A stretch of DNA of 32,851 nucleotides from assembly GCF_000422905.1 (NCBI RefSeq), contig NZ_AUGY01000090.1:1-32851 (forward strand), written 5' to 3'. Origin of the DNA: Paenibacillus alginolyticus DSM 5050 = NBRC 15375 (GTDB lineage: Bacteria > Bacillota > Bacilli > Paenibacillales > NBRC-103111). The first letter of the stretch is position 1; every line of letters starts with the position of its first letter. The position numbers were made by a program, and so were the translations under genes. Below the pieces are notes generated by a model that worked only from the letters and a program-made list of their open reading frames with translations, was not told where the DNA came from and made no database searches. Positions 1-8,383 of this stretch are shown in pieces.

Positions 1-339
1 GACTTTGCAACCACCTACATTGAAGCTGGATCAACGATTGCCAGCGATAGATATCGTTCTTATCAAGCTTTGGCCAAAAATGGCTTCCACCATGAAGCCA
101 AAAAGTACGACCTGAAAGAAAATCCAGATCATCTAAAGTGGCTTCATACGATCATCTCTAATGCGAAAGCTTTTATTGGTGGTACCTACCACGGCTTAGA
201 TCCTAAGCACCTACAAGCATATCTCGATGAGTTTTGCTATCGATTCAACCGCCGTGAGGTCAAAAGCGAGTTATTCAATAGGTTAGTTCATTGTTGCCTA
301 TCGTCTACGACGATTACCTATCCTGAGCTAGTTGGATAA
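1..339 (+). CDS. IS1595-family (ISXO2-like) transposase, C-terminal part, cut by window edge
   Basis: The reading frame is open from base 1, so the gene begins upstream of the window. The visible part contains the end of the ISXO2-like DDE domain: a GTYHG segment followed by the KHLQAYLDEFCYRFNRR motif typical of this family, then a short tail ending at TAA. These enzymes cut and rejoin the ends of an insertion sequence. The C-terminus appears complete. Only six bases separate its stop from the stop of the convergent minus-strand gene, which leaves no room for the usual flanking terminal inverted repeat. The element is therefore probably truncated on this side, or its end lies inside the neighbour. 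An internal ATG at base 70 is not the true start. Confidence 0.85.
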   Translation, partial: DFATTYIEAGSTIASDRYRSYQALAKNGFHHEAKKYDLKENPDHLKWLHTIISNAKAFIGGTYHGLDPKHLQAYLDEFCYRFNRREVKSELFNRLVHCCLSSTTITYPELVG

Positions 340-345
340 TCAAAT

Positions 346-1677
346 TTATTTAAAATCGCCTAGTAAATAATTGTAGAAAGGTTCGTCTACCCAGAACTTA
401 TAAGAATCGACGTTCAAGCTGGCGTTGATTTTCTTTAAGCCAGTAACGACATCGCTAGATTTATCGCTGAGAGAGAAGGATTGTGCATAATAATGGCCTT
501 TGCTGACTTTATTATTAGTAATTACTTTATAGTCTTTCACATCGGTTAATGAATAGTAGAGCGGCTGCCACCAGGAAGAATAAATAAGTCCTGTCTCGTC
601 TTTACTGTTCTTTTTAGCATATTGGAAAATGACCTGTTGGAACTTATTCTTTTGCTCGGCGTTATCGAATTCGAACTCAATGTCGTATTCCTTGGCGTAG
701 GCGATGAAATTGCCATTCTCGATTTGGACAACTTGATAATCGTCGGATTGTGTGGGCTCGCCCCATTCCTTCAAATAGATGAAGGCAGACGTTTTGGGCT
801 CCAGTTGTACTTTCGCCTGGATGTTCTCGCTGCGCAGCAGTCCGATTAACTGAATCGCATGCGTAATGTCAGAATGCCCATAGGTGAGAGAGAGTGTTGG
901 ATCAAAGTTCGCATCGAATCGAGAATCCTTCAAGTTGTAGCCTGTAACGAGATTCTTTTTCAAGGCTTCATCGAAGACAGCACGCAATTCTGTTGATGAA
1001 ATAAGATCCTCCGTACGCCAGGTGTCGTTAATTTTGCGGAAAATATCAGCATCGGAAGTCGTTCCAATGTAGTGCTTGTAATGTCCCTGGAAAGTAAGAA
1101 TCTTACCAAGCAGCTCGTTCGCAAAGCTTTGGCCAGCCGCAGCATCCGCTTCGAAACCGGAGGAGACAAGGCCGGTATCAATAGCGGCGGCCAGCTCCTG
1201 AGCAGCTTGCAGCGTTAATTGATTGTTTTGATCGTAATCGATATGTACTTTAGCCAGGGCGGCTTTGATTTTATCCTTAGGATAGGTATAGGCGAGTTCT
1301 TTTAAGCCTGCGGCTTTTAACGCTATGAAAGTGGCTTGCAGCTGGGTAAGCGGCTGATCACCCTGCAGCTTGCCTTCGGATAGAATGCCTTTCTCGTGTA
1401 AAGCAAGTGCTGCTTTGTAATAAGGGCTGTCCTTCTGCAAGTCTGTGAATGCATTGATCTGATCTTTGGCTTTCAAGACGCGGTTAACTGCGATAATGAA
1501 ATCGCCTTTTGATAAGGAGTCTGACAAGCTGATGGCATACTGATCTTTCAAGAACTGCTTGTAAGAGACTGCGGAATCACTCGCTTCAGCGGCACTGCTT
1601 AAGGTGCTCACAGAGGAGAAAAGAACGGCTGTTAATACAGCTACTTGCAGGGGCTTGCGGGATTTGAATAGTTTCAT
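346..1677 (-). CDS. secreted hypothetical protein with SLH-like N-terminal region
   Basis: This 443-residue protein starts with a Sec-type signal peptide: basic residues KSRK, a hydrophobic stretch, then a Ser/Ala-rich region around residue 30. Residues of about 40-150 have the look of S-layer-homology repeats (an FTDL-like segment, then helices such as ALALHEKGIL and ATFIALKAAGL), a fold that can bind cell-wall polymers. The remaining 300 residues match no family I can name; they are rich in aromatic residues and Lys/Asp. The ATG is set by a GGAGGTG site ten bases upstream. It is monocistronic, with its own promoter at 1732-1760, and is divergent from the nucleoside locus. Its 3' end collides with the transposase remnant. 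A role at the cell surface is inferred; the function is unknown. Confidence 0.8.
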   Translation of the reverse strand: MKLFKSRKPLQVAVLTAVLFSSVSTLSSAAEASDSAVSYKQFLKDQYAISLSDSLSKGDFIIAVNRVLKAKDQINAFTDLQKDSPYYKAALALHEKGILSEGKLQGDQPLTQLQATFIALKAAGLKELAYTYPKDKIKAALAKVHIDYDQNNQLTLQAAQELAAAIDTGLVSSGFEADAAAGQSFANELLGKILTFQGHYKHYIGTTSDADIFRKINDTWRTEDLISSTELRAVFDEALKKNLVTGYNLKDSRFDANFDPTLSLTYGHSDITHAIQLIGLLRSENIQAKVQLEPKTSAFIYLKEWGEPTQSDDYQVVQIENGNFIAYAKEYDIEFEFDNAEQKNKFQQVIFQYAKKNSKDETGLIYSSWWQPLYYSLTDVKDYKVITNNKVSKGHYYAQSFSLSDKSSDVVTGLKKINASLNVDSYKFWVDEPFYNYLLGDFK

Positions 1678-1731
1678 AAGATGAAAGCACCTCCGTTTTT
1701 TAATTCATATAGGAATAGTATGTTTTATTGA

Positions 1732-1760
1732 AATATATCAGCTAGGCCTTTAGGTGTCAA
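1732..1760 (-). promoter_or_regulatory. sigma-A promoter of the secreted protein gene
   Basis: On the minus strand TTGACA (1755-1760) is followed by a 17-base spacer and TATATT (1732-1737). The match to the vegetative consensus is very good. It is placed about 55 bases upstream of the ATG at 1677 and lies back-to-back with the promoter at 1786-1814. Confidence 0.75.
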
Positions 1761-1785
1761 TATATAATGGTTGTCGTTTTTATTC

Positions 1786-1814
1786 TTGACATGACTTAGG
1801 GAATCCACTACTAT
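1786..1814 (+). promoter_or_regulatory. sigma-A promoter of the nucleoside uptake operon
   Basis: TTGACA (1786-1791), a 17-base spacer and TACTAT (1809-1814) form a strong vegetative promoter about 80 bases upstream of the first gene. Only 25 bases separate its -35 box from that of the divergent promoter, so one regulator bound between them could affect both. I see no purine-riboswitch-like structure in the short leader. Confidence 0.75.
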
Positions 1815-1896
1815 CAGTCTTAGTTGAAAAGTCGCACTTTGTCGAATTGGATAAAAAAATCTTTAATAAAAACAGATCAAAAGGGGAGAGCCACAC

Positions 1897-2940
1897 ATGA
1901 AAAAAACATTATTGTCCATTTTCGCCGTTACATTAATGCTGACTGGCTGCGGCACCGCTAAAAATGATATAACAGCTCCGGCAGCTACGAAAGCTGCAGA
2001 AGCAACAAAAGCGCCTGAAACGAAATTATCCAAAAAAATCATTCTAATAACACCGGAAAAAATTGGTGTGAACCCTTTCTTTGCTCAAGAGGATGAGGGT
2101 GTTAAAAAAGCTGGTAAAGAATTCGGCGTAGATGTAAAAACAGTAGAATCTACGGATGCCAGCGCGATTGAACAAAACCTGCGTGCTGCCGTTGCAGATA
2201 ATTATGATCTTATTATTACCAGCTCCTTTGAATCCGAGGATGCTCTGAAAAAGGTAGCTGCTGAAAATCCGAAGAAATCTTTTGCTATTATTGATACAGT
2301 TGTAGATTTACCGAACGTTAGAAGCGTAGTATTCCGTGAACATGAAGCAGCATACTTACTTGGTGCGGCCGCAGGTCTTGCAACTAAGAAAAATGTTGTC
2401 GGTATGGTGGCAGCAGTTGATATTCCTTTGATCAAAAAATACACAGTCGGTTTCCAAGAAGGTTTGAAATCAACGAATCCGAATGCCAAATTCATCGTTA
2501 ACTATGTAGGAAGCTTCACGGATCCAGCCAAAGCGAAAGAGCTGGCATTGACGCAATTCTCTCAAGGAGCAGACTTTATCGCAGCGGCATCAGCTGTAGG
2601 CGATTTGGGCGTGTTCGAAGCGGCTAAGGAAAAAGGCTTCTACACATCCGGCCAAGATATCGATCGTACAGTGACGGATCCTGAGCACATCGTTCTCTCT
2701 CAATTGAAAGGTACAGACAGCGTAGCTTACCAAACCGTGAAAGATTTCGTGAATGGCACCTTTAAATTTGGCGCTATGGATTACGGCTTGAAAGAAGACG
2801 GAGTGGGTCTTACTTTTGTAACAAAAGAAAGCAAATCCAAACTAAGTCCATTTATTGGACAAGACGTTGTGAATAAAGTGAAAGCCATCAAAGACGATAT
2901 CGTAGCTGGCAAAGTTACGGTTCCGAATCCTCTGAAATAA
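1897..2940 (+). CDS. nupN: BMP-family nucleoside-binding lipoprotein of an ABC transporter
   Basis: This 347-residue protein has a lipoprotein signal ending in the lipobox LTGC (Cys18), so it should be anchored outside the membrane. After a Lys/Ala/Thr-rich linker comes the BMP/PBP1 fold: KIILITPEKIG, an NPFF segment, DLIITSSFESEDALK, AAYLLGAAAGLATKKNVVGMV and a GFQEG segment typical of this family (Med, PnrA, NupN). Family members bind purine nucleosides. It heads an operon with the cognate ATPase and two permeases, followed by a nucleoside phosphorylase, which supports nucleoside uptake. AAGGGGAG precedes the ATG at good spacing. A stem-loop after the stop may raise its level relative to the membrane subunits. 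The name follows the B. subtilis nupNOPQ system by similarity of layout. Confidence 0.88.
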   Translation: MKKTLLSIFAVTLMLTGCGTAKNDITAPAATKAAEATKAPETKLSKKIILITPEKIGVNPFFAQEDEGVKKAGKEFGVDVKTVESTDASAIEQNLRAAVADNYDLIITSSFESEDALKKVAAENPKKSFAIIDTVVDLPNVRSVVFREHEAAYLLGAAAGLATKKNVVGMVAAVDIPLIKKYTVGFQEGLKSTNPNAKFIVNYVGSFTDPAKAKELALTQFSQGADFIAAASAVGDLGVFEAAKEKGFYTSGQDIDRTVTDPEHIVLSQLKGTDSVAYQTVKDFVNGTFKFGAMDYGLKEDGVGLTFVTKESKSKLSPFIGQDVVNKVKAIKDDIVAGKVTVPNPLK

Positions 2941-2971
2941 TAGTACGTCCCTTACAAACCTAATATAACCT

Positions 2972-3005
2972 CGGAAACTGTTTACGGCGACGTAGGCAGT
3001 TTCCG
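2972..3005 (+). other. intercistronic stem-loop between binding protein and ATPase genes
   Basis: CGGAAACTG (2972-2980) and CAGTTTCCG (2997-3005) form a perfect 9-bp stem with a 16-base loop. There is no U-tract behind it, so it looks like an mRNA-stabilising or processing hairpin rather than a full terminator. Such hairpins commonly raise expression of the binding protein over the ATPase and permeases. Confidence 0.6.
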
Positions 3006-3035
3006 CATTTCTAGGAAAGGAGTGCGAAACCCGCT

Positions 3036-4535
3036 ATGCTGCTTCAAATGAACCAAATTACCAAATCCTATGGAAGCTTAATAGCAAACTCCAACGTAGA
3101 TTTTTCACTGCGCGAAGGTGAAATCCATGCGCTAGTCGGCGAGAATGGGGCAGGTAAAACAACCCTGATGCGCATCCTTTACGGCATGGAACAGCCTACG
3201 TCGGGAACGATTCTTTTACGCGGAAGAAAAGTCCAGTTCGTGAACCCTACGGATGCGATTCGTCAAGGGATCGGTATGGTGCATCAGCATTTCATGCTGT
3301 TTCCATCTTTTACAGTGGCTGAAAATATTGTCATCGGCAATGAACCGCAAGTCGGCGTGAAGTTCGACCGAAAGAAAGCTGCTCTGCAAGTTAAGGCATT
3401 GTGTGACAAGTACCGATTACCTATCGATCCATTGAGGAAAGTCGCTGACCTTCCGCTAGGATTGCAACAGCGTGTTGAGATTCTAAAGGTGCTCTATCAA
3501 GGTGCGGATATCATTATTTTGGACGAGCCGACTGGCGTTTTGACACCACTGGAAGCGAAGGAACTGCTTGTCATTATGAAGAGCTTAGCGAGTCAGGGGA
3601 AAAGCTTCATTGTCATCACGCACAAATTACATGAGGTCATGGAAGTTGCGGACCGAGTTACGGTGCTTCGAGACGGTAAAATCAGGGGAACAGTAAATAC
3701 TTCGGCTACTAACGCAGACGAACTCTCTAAATTAATGGTAGGAAGAGAACTGGTGCAAACGAGCAAAAGTGCCGCTAGACTTGGTGAAACGGTTCTCGAA
3801 GTGAAAGAGATTACCATACAAGGCAAGAAAGGAAAGCCTGTATTGGATCGTATCAGTCTTGAGGTGAAGGCTGGTGAGATCGTAGGCGTCGCTGGCATTT
3901 CCGGAAACGGACAGTCTGAGCTGATTCAAAGCATTACAGGACTCCAGTCGATTGATCAAGGTCACATTCGTTTGATGGGCAAGGACATTACAGGCCGTTT
4001 GGTTCGTGAGATCAGGGAGAGCGGGCTTTCGCATATTCCTGAGGATCGTTACCAATGGGGGGCTGCCAAGGAAGGCAGCGTACTTGAAAACGGTACAATG
4101 GGACATCACAGAACGCATCGGCGTAACGGATTTTTGCAAGGCAAGTCGCTGCGAAATATGGTTGACGGCTTCATCCAGCAATTCCAGATTAAAACGGGTT
4201 CCCAGGATACGAAAGTCAAATTCCTGTCTGGAGGCAATCTTCAGAAACTGATTGTAGCCAGAGAAATTGCCCAAAAACAACCGTTCCTTATCGCAGCTGA
4301 ACCCACGCGTGGCGTGGATGTTGGGGCGATGGAAGTGATCCATGATGAGCTGTTGAAAAAACGCGATGAGCAGGGAGCGATTCTGTTGGTATCTTCGGAA
4401 TTGACGGAGATTCTTAAGCTTTCTGATCGCATTATCGTGATGTATGAAGGACGAATTGCGGGAGAGCTGTCAGCGCAGCATGCGACTGAGGAGCAAATCA
4501 GTCTGTTGATGGCAGGAGGTCATTCCCATGCTTAA
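3036..4535 (+). CDS. nupO: nucleoside ABC transporter ATP-binding protein (two ATPase domains)
   Basis: The 499-residue protein holds two ABC domains in tandem, as in ribose/BMP-type importers. Domain 1 has Walker A GENGAGKTT near residue 37, a Q-loop region MVHQHFMLFPSFTVAENI, and Walker B IIILDEPTGVLTP. Its signature region is the atypical LGLQQRVEILK. Domain 2 (from about residue 255) has a degenerate Walker A, GISGNGQSEL, a signature-like LSGGNLQKLIVAREI and AAEPTRGVDVGA. This asymmetry is normal for the family. It powers nucleoside import with the two permeases downstream. AAAGGAG lies 13 bases before the ATG. The next permease gene overlaps its last eight bases, which suggests translational coupling. 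Confidence 0.9.
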   Translation: MLLQMNQITKSYGSLIANSNVDFSLREGEIHALVGENGAGKTTLMRILYGMEQPTSGTILLRGRKVQFVNPTDAIRQGIGMVHQHFMLFPSFTVAENIVIGNEPQVGVKFDRKKAALQVKALCDKYRLPIDPLRKVADLPLGLQQRVEILKVLYQGADIIILDEPTGVLTPLEAKELLVIMKSLASQGKSFIVITHKLHEVMEVADRVTVLRDGKIRGTVNTSATNADELSKLMVGRELVQTSKSAARLGETVLEVKEITIQGKKGKPVLDRISLEVKAGEIVGVAGISGNGQSELIQSITGLQSIDQGHIRLMGKDITGRLVREIRESGLSHIPEDRYQWGAAKEGSVLENGTMGHHRTHRRNGFLQGKSLRNMVDGFIQQFQIKTGSQDTKVKFLSGGNLQKLIVAREIAQKQPFLIAAEPTRGVDVGAMEVIHDELLKKRDEQGAILLVSSELTEILKLSDRIIVMYEGRIAGELSAQHATEEQISLLMAGGHSHA

Positions 4536-5595
4536 TTGGAAAGGAAACATTGGCGCACTGCTGCAGCCGCTTTTTGCGGTATGCATCGGTTTACTGGGCG
4601 GGGCCATTGCCATCGTCTTGATTGGCGGCTCCATTTCGGACACATACGCACAAATGTGGAAAGGCGCTTTCGGCAATTTTTACTTTTTTACCAATACATT
4701 GACGCGCGCGACACCGCTTATATTAGTTGGATTAGGCGTTTCAATAGCCTTCCGCGCCGGATTTTTCAACATGGGTTCGGAAGGTCAAATGATCCTTGGT
4801 GCTCTAACCAGCGCGATGATTGCGCTCTATTTTCCTGGACCTGCGCTTTTTAAATTATTCGCTGCGCTTCTAGGCGGTATTGCAGTCGGCGGCATATGGT
4901 CAGCCTTAGCTGGTTGGCTTGACGCGCGATTTAAGATGAATTTGATTGTCACCACACTCTTGCTCAATTATATTGCAGCTCTGTTTGCAGGCTATTTGGT
5001 CGCCTATCCGCTCAAGGATAAAACAGGATCAGCTGCACTCGCACAAACGATGATGATTGATAAAAGCATATGGCTGCCCAAGCTTTTTCAAGGGATGAGC
5101 ATGCATGCGGGCTTCATCATTGCCATCGTTTTAGCCGTTCTCTTATTTTTGTTTATTAAATACAGTGCTGCCGGTTACGAAATCCGCATGCTTGGCTACA
5201 ATCCGCTGTTTGCCGCTTATGGAGGCGTAAATCGCGGGAAATTAATGCTCGCGAGCATGTTCGCGAGCGGTGGCTTTGCTGGTCTTGCAGGCGCTGTCGA
5301 AGTGCTAGGCATGCAGTATCGCTATACGGACGGCATGATAACGAATCCGGGGTTCGCTTGGTCCGGGATTATGGCTACACTGCTATCTGGCGCACATCCG
5401 CTCGGTACGACGGTTGCCGCAGTCCTTCTGGCCGCACTGCAGACAGGCGGTATGGGTGTTGAACGAAACACGAGCATCCCTCTCGAAATATCAAGTGTCA
5501 TTCAGTCTCTCTTGATCTTGTTCGTCACAGCTAGGTTCAGTTATACCCTATGGAAACGCAAGAAAGGAGGAGGAAGCGGTGCAGCATCTTCTTGA
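4528..5595 (+). CDS. nupP: nucleoside ABC transporter permease 1
   Basis: This 355-residue, strongly hydrophobic protein has about eight to ten membrane segments and belongs to the BPD_transp_2 (LivHM/RbsC) permease family. Recognisable stretches are GFFNMGSEGQMILGA near residue 85, the loop GYEIRMLGYNPLFAAYGGVN, and the C-terminal GMMATLLSG-like segment. The short, basic, Gly/Ser-rich C-terminus reaches into the start of the second permease, overlapping it by 17 bases. GGAGG sits just upstream of the ATG, inside the end of the ATPase gene. It forms the membrane channel with the next gene product. Confidence 0.88.
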   Translation: MLNWKGNIGALLQPLFAVCIGLLGGAIAIVLIGGSISDTYAQMWKGAFGNFYFFTNTLTRATPLILVGLGVSIAFRAGFFNMGSEGQMILGALTSAMIALYFPGPALFKLFAALLGGIAVGGIWSALAGWLDARFKMNLIVTTLLLNYIAALFAGYLVAYPLKDKTGSAALAQTMMIDKSIWLPKLFQGMSMHAGFIIAIVLAVLLFLFIKYSAAGYEIRMLGYNPLFAAYGGVNRGKLMLASMFASGGFAGLAGAVEVLGMQYRYTDGMITNPGFAWSGIMATLLSGAHPLGTTVAAVLLAALQTGGMGVERNTSIPLEISSVIQSLLILFVTARFSYTLWKRKKGGGSGAASS

Positions 5596-6502
5596 TGTTT
5601 CGTTATTTAATTCCATGATTCGGATGGTTGCTCCGATTCTCCTCGCTGCGCTCGGCGGTGCAATCTGCTCAAGAGTTGGGTTGTTTAATGTTGGTTTGGA
5701 AGGCTTCGTGCTTGTAGGTGCGTTCTCTGCAATTGTAGGCAATCATTATTCCGGCAATGTCTTTCTAGCAGTTTTGATTGCGATAGCGGTGACGATGTTA
5801 TTTTCACTCGCATTTGCGTATATTAGCATCCATTTGCAAGCGAACGTCATCGTCGTCGGTATTTCATTTAATTTTCTGGCGCTTGGCTTAACAGCGTTTT
5901 GCCTAAAAGCCATTTTCCATGTGAAAGGCGCCTTCTACGATAAAAATATGGTGGGGCTGCCGAAGTGGAACATTCCTTATGTGCAAGATATTCCTGTCAT
6001 TGGCGGTATTATATCGGGCCATTCCCCGCTTGTTTACTTGGCCTTTGCCCTGGTGCTTGGCCTGCAGTACTTTTTGTTTAAATCAGTCCTTGGCTTCCGC
6101 TTGCTGGCCGTGGGTGAGAACCCCGTTGCAGCGAAAAGCATAGGCATTAAAGTGAGCCGTATGCAGTATCTGGCCGTGTTAATTTGCGGTTTGCTTTGCG
6201 GGTTGGCAGGCGCTCAGCTGTCACTCGGTCAAGTCACAATGTTTACCGAAGGCATGACGGCGGGCAGAGGCTTTATTGCGCTGGTCGCAACGATGTTAGG
6301 ACAAGCCAATCCGCTTGGCGTCATGGCATCAAGTCTTCTATTCGGACTGATGGATGCATTCAGCATCAGATTGCAGGGCTTCTCGCTGCCGACTCATTTC
6401 ACACAAATACTTCCTTATATTGTGACGCTGCTCGCGATGCTCTTTTTTAGAAAGAACAGTTATATGGCTGATGCTCAGAAAGCTAACGGAAGCTCGCGCT
6501 AG
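5579..6502 (+). CDS. nupQ: nucleoside ABC transporter permease 2 (GTG start)
   Basis: The 307-residue membrane protein is of the same permease family as its neighbour but shorter. It carries the matching EAA-type segment GLFNVGLEGFVLVGA near residue 35, the cytoplasmic loop LGFRLLAVGENPVAAKSIGI near 170-190, and the late segment GRGFIALVATMLGQANPLG. The GTG start is decided by an AAAGGAGG site nine bases upstream and by the overlap with the preceding gene. Two unlike permeases per transporter is the rule in NupPQ-type systems. Confidence 0.88.
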   Translation: MQHLLDVSLFNSMIRMVAPILLAALGGAICSRVGLFNVGLEGFVLVGAFSAIVGNHYSGNVFLAVLIAIAVTMLFSLAFAYISIHLQANVIVVGISFNFLALGLTAFCLKAIFHVKGAFYDKNMVGLPKWNIPYVQDIPVIGGIISGHSPLVYLAFALVLGLQYFLFKSVLGFRLLAVGENPVAAKSIGIKVSRMQYLAVLICGLLCGLAGAQLSLGQVTMFTEGMTAGRGFIALVATMLGQANPLGVMASSLLFGLMDAFSIRLQGFSLPTHFTQILPYIVTLLAMLFFRKNSYMADAQKANGSSR

Positions 6503-6526
6503 GCTGCTAAAAGGAGATAATGACAA

Positions 6527-7198
6527 ATGGAAAAAAGCACCAAGGCTGATCGAATCAGAAAAATGAAGGTTCCCTCCGTAGGTGCCTCCATGTCAGACCG
6601 AGTCCCGCCGGGACAGGTTTTGACAGACCGGTTTCCGATTTTGCATGAAGGAGAGGTACCGGAATACGACATGGCAGAGTGGACATTGCGAGTGTTTGGC
6701 GAGGTCGAAGAGGACAAAGTTGTTACTTATGAACAACTGCTGGCGATGCCTCAAACGCAAGTCCTCTGCGATATTCACTGCGTAACCCGTTGGTCTAAGC
6801 TGGACACGGCCTGGGAAGGGATTCTATTTCGCGATTTCCTTCGCCTGTTGGATATCAAGCCGCAAGGCAAGTTCGTCATGCTGCATGCCGACAACGACTA
6901 TGAAACGAACGTTCCGCTCGAGGATCTGATGGGCGACCACGTTTTGTTGGCTTTGAAATATGATGGGAAGCCGCTGACGCCTAAACATGGTTGGCCTCTA
7001 CGGTTGATTGTGCCTCATTTATATTTTTGGAAAAGTCCGAAATGGATTCGAGGCGTCGAAATTATGACAGCTGACCGTGAAGGCTTCTGGGAACAAAATG
7101 GCTTCCATAATGTGGCTGATCCATTTCAAGAGCAGCGCTTCTCCGGGGAAGCGATTCCGATTCCAGAAGATGAATGGGAAAAGAAGGAGTTTGATTGA
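6527..7198 (+). CDS. sulfite-oxidase-fold molybdopterin oxidoreductase (YuiH-like)
   Basis: This 223-residue protein has the oxidoreductase molybdopterin-binding fold. The segment CDIHCVTRWSKLD holds the conserved Cys (Cys85) expected to ligate molybdenum, followed by WEGI, then the GWPLRLIVPHLYFWKSPKWIRG block that closes the cofactor pocket. It has no signal peptide or twin-arginine motif, so it is probably cytoplasmic. It also lacks heme and dimerisation domains, like the small YuiH-type proteins. Substrate unknown. AAGGAG lies upstream of the ATG, 24 bases after the permease gene, and the phosphorylase gene follows by a one-base gap. It is therefore inside the nucleoside operon, which is an unusual neighbour for this family. 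Confidence 0.85.
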   Translation: MEKSTKADRIRKMKVPSVGASMSDRVPPGQVLTDRFPILHEGEVPEYDMAEWTLRVFGEVEEDKVVTYEQLLAMPQTQVLCDIHCVTRWSKLDTAWEGILFRDFLRLLDIKPQGKFVMLHADNDYETNVPLEDLMGDHVLLALKYDGKPLTPKHGWPLRLIVPHLYFWKSPKWIRGVEIMTADREGFWEQNGFHNVADPFQEQRFSGEAIPIPEDEWEKKEFD

Positions 7199-7199
7199 T

Positions 7200-7928
7200 A
7201 TGCTATTGCCAATTTTACAGGTTCATTCAGAGGATTTATCACCCTACGCAATCGTATGCGGTGACCCTTTTCGCGCGGAAGTCATAGCCAGCAAGCTAGA
7301 GCAAAGCAAAGAACTCGCCTTCAGTCGTGAATATCGCACGTTTGTCGGTGAATTCCAAGGCGTTCCGATTACGGTTGTCAGCCATGGCGTTGGCTCGCCA
7401 GGTGCAGCCGTTTGCTTCGAGGAACTGATCAAAGGCGGCGTAAAGACACTGATTCGCGTTGGCACAGCAGGCTCATATTCCGCTGATGTGCCGCCAGGCA
7501 GCTTAGTCGTCAGTACGGCAGCCGTGAGGGAAGAGGGCTTAACTCGTCAGCTGGTTCCGCATGGCTTCCCAGCAGTTGCTGACTTGGATGTCGTGCAGGC
7601 GTTGTACGAAGCCGCATCAGAGACGGATGGTCTCGTGCGCAAAGGGATTACCGTGACCTTGGATGCCTTCTTCCAAGGTGTCGAGGAATTTCCGCACCGC
7701 AAGTACAAGCAAGCGGGAGCTCTTGCCGTTGAGATGGAAATTGCAGCGCTCTATGTGATTGCTTCATTGCGTGGCGTGCGTGCGGGTGCGATTGTTGCGC
7801 TAGACGGCTATGCCGACGCCGATTTGAGAGAAGTCTACAACCCTCATACCGATGTTGTTGCTTACGCTGTTGAACGTGAAATTATGACAGCGATTCATGC
7901 GGTTATCAAACTTCACGCTAAGGCTTAG
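7200..7928 (+). CDS. nucleoside phosphorylase (Udp/PNP family)
   Basis: This 242-residue protein belongs to the hexameric nucleoside phosphorylase family (NP-I), which splits nucleosides with phosphate into base and pentose-1-phosphate. Visible motifs are the phosphate-binding GDPFRAE near residue 20, SHGVGSPGAAVCFEELI, RVGTAGS, and the substrate/ribose motif AVEMEIAALYVIA near residue 180. I cannot decide between uridine and purine specificity. The frame remains open upstream to 7077, but that start lies inside the molybdoenzyme gene. The ATG at 7200 has AAGGAG about nine bases before it and gives the normal family N-terminus. As last gene of the operon it would process imported nucleosides. 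Confidence 0.87.
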   Translation: MLLPILQVHSEDLSPYAIVCGDPFRAEVIASKLEQSKELAFSREYRTFVGEFQGVPITVVSHGVGSPGAAVCFEELIKGGVKTLIRVGTAGSYSADVPPGSLVVSTAAVREEGLTRQLVPHGFPAVADLDVVQALYEAASETDGLVRKGITVTLDAFFQGVEEFPHRKYKQAGALAVEMEIAALYVIASLRGVRAGAIVALDGYADADLREVYNPHTDVVAYAVEREIMTAIHAVIKLHAKA

Positions 7929-8070
7929 ATACATTGGAGTGACCGATGCCGCAGCTGTTGCTAGTTTGGAGGAGGCTGCGCCCAAAAGGCGTTATTGGAT
8001 GTTATGACTCTTTGCCCGTTACTGTAATGTGCTATGGTTTGCTTTGCTTTGGTAACCAGAACTTATCGAG

Positions 8071-8245
8071 GGAACGTAGATGCGCTATTTGGACGAAAAC
8101 AGCCGAAATCCTGAGGAAGAGGAACGACGATGTGTTATTTCACGTTTTTTTGCCTTCGGATCGCTCATATAGATCAAATAGCGTTCTCACGTTCCTCTTA
8201 TTCTATTTCACGCACAGATTTCCCGAAATAACGCATCGACGTTCC
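8071..8245. repeat. long imperfect inverted repeat built of four ~20-bp units (dispersed repeat, copy A)
   Basis: Two units in one direction, GGAACGTAGATGCGCTATTT (8071-8090) and GGAACGACGATGTGTTATTT (8121-8140), face two in the other direction, ending ACGTTCC at 8195 and 8245. The last is GAAATAACGCATCGACGTTC plus C. Units in each arm are 50 bases apart. The whole can fold into a nested hairpin of about 175 bases. The same unit, again with a 50-base period, recurs at 16825-16897. It is non-coding and resembles a MITE- or BIME-like family. Confidence 0.75.
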
Positions 8246-8285
8246 GCCAACTAGAGATCGGGTGACTTTCCCTTCGAAAGAAAAT

Positions 8286-8330
8286 AAAAAAAATGAGAAG
8301 GCAAGGACCTTGCCATCTCATTTTTTTGTT
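8286..8330. terminator. bidirectional rho-independent terminator
   Basis: An A-tract, then TGAGA-A-GGCAAGG, a tight loop, CCTTGCC-A-TCTCA and a T-tract of seven. The stem is strong and has A/T tracts on both sides, so it can stop the nucleoside operon from the left and the small minus-strand gene from the right. In the stretch 7929-8383 this terminator and the repeat element are the only features I see. Confidence 0.88.
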
Positions 8331-8383
8331 TTCTGAGCTCCTAATTTGGGTCAGATCTTTATGCGTATGTAACGATTATGTAA

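Noticed and set aside
1815..1896. Purine riboswitch ahead of the nucleoside operon
   Set aside because: The leader is only about 80 bases, and I see neither the conserved junction sequences nor a terminator/antiterminator.
3732..4343. 203-codon minus-strand frame opposite the nucleoside ATPase gene
   Set aside because: It is antisense to clear ATPase motifs, with no ribosome site or domain; a shadow of the real gene.
7077..7199. Extended N-terminus of the nucleoside phosphorylase
   Set aside because: It lies wholly inside the molybdoenzyme gene in another frame and does not resemble the family N-terminus; the ATG at 7200 has a ribosome site.
7946..8254. 102-codon frame between the phosphorylase gene and the terminator
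   Set aside because: It runs through the inverted repeat element, lacks a convincing ribosome site and shows no protein-like pattern.
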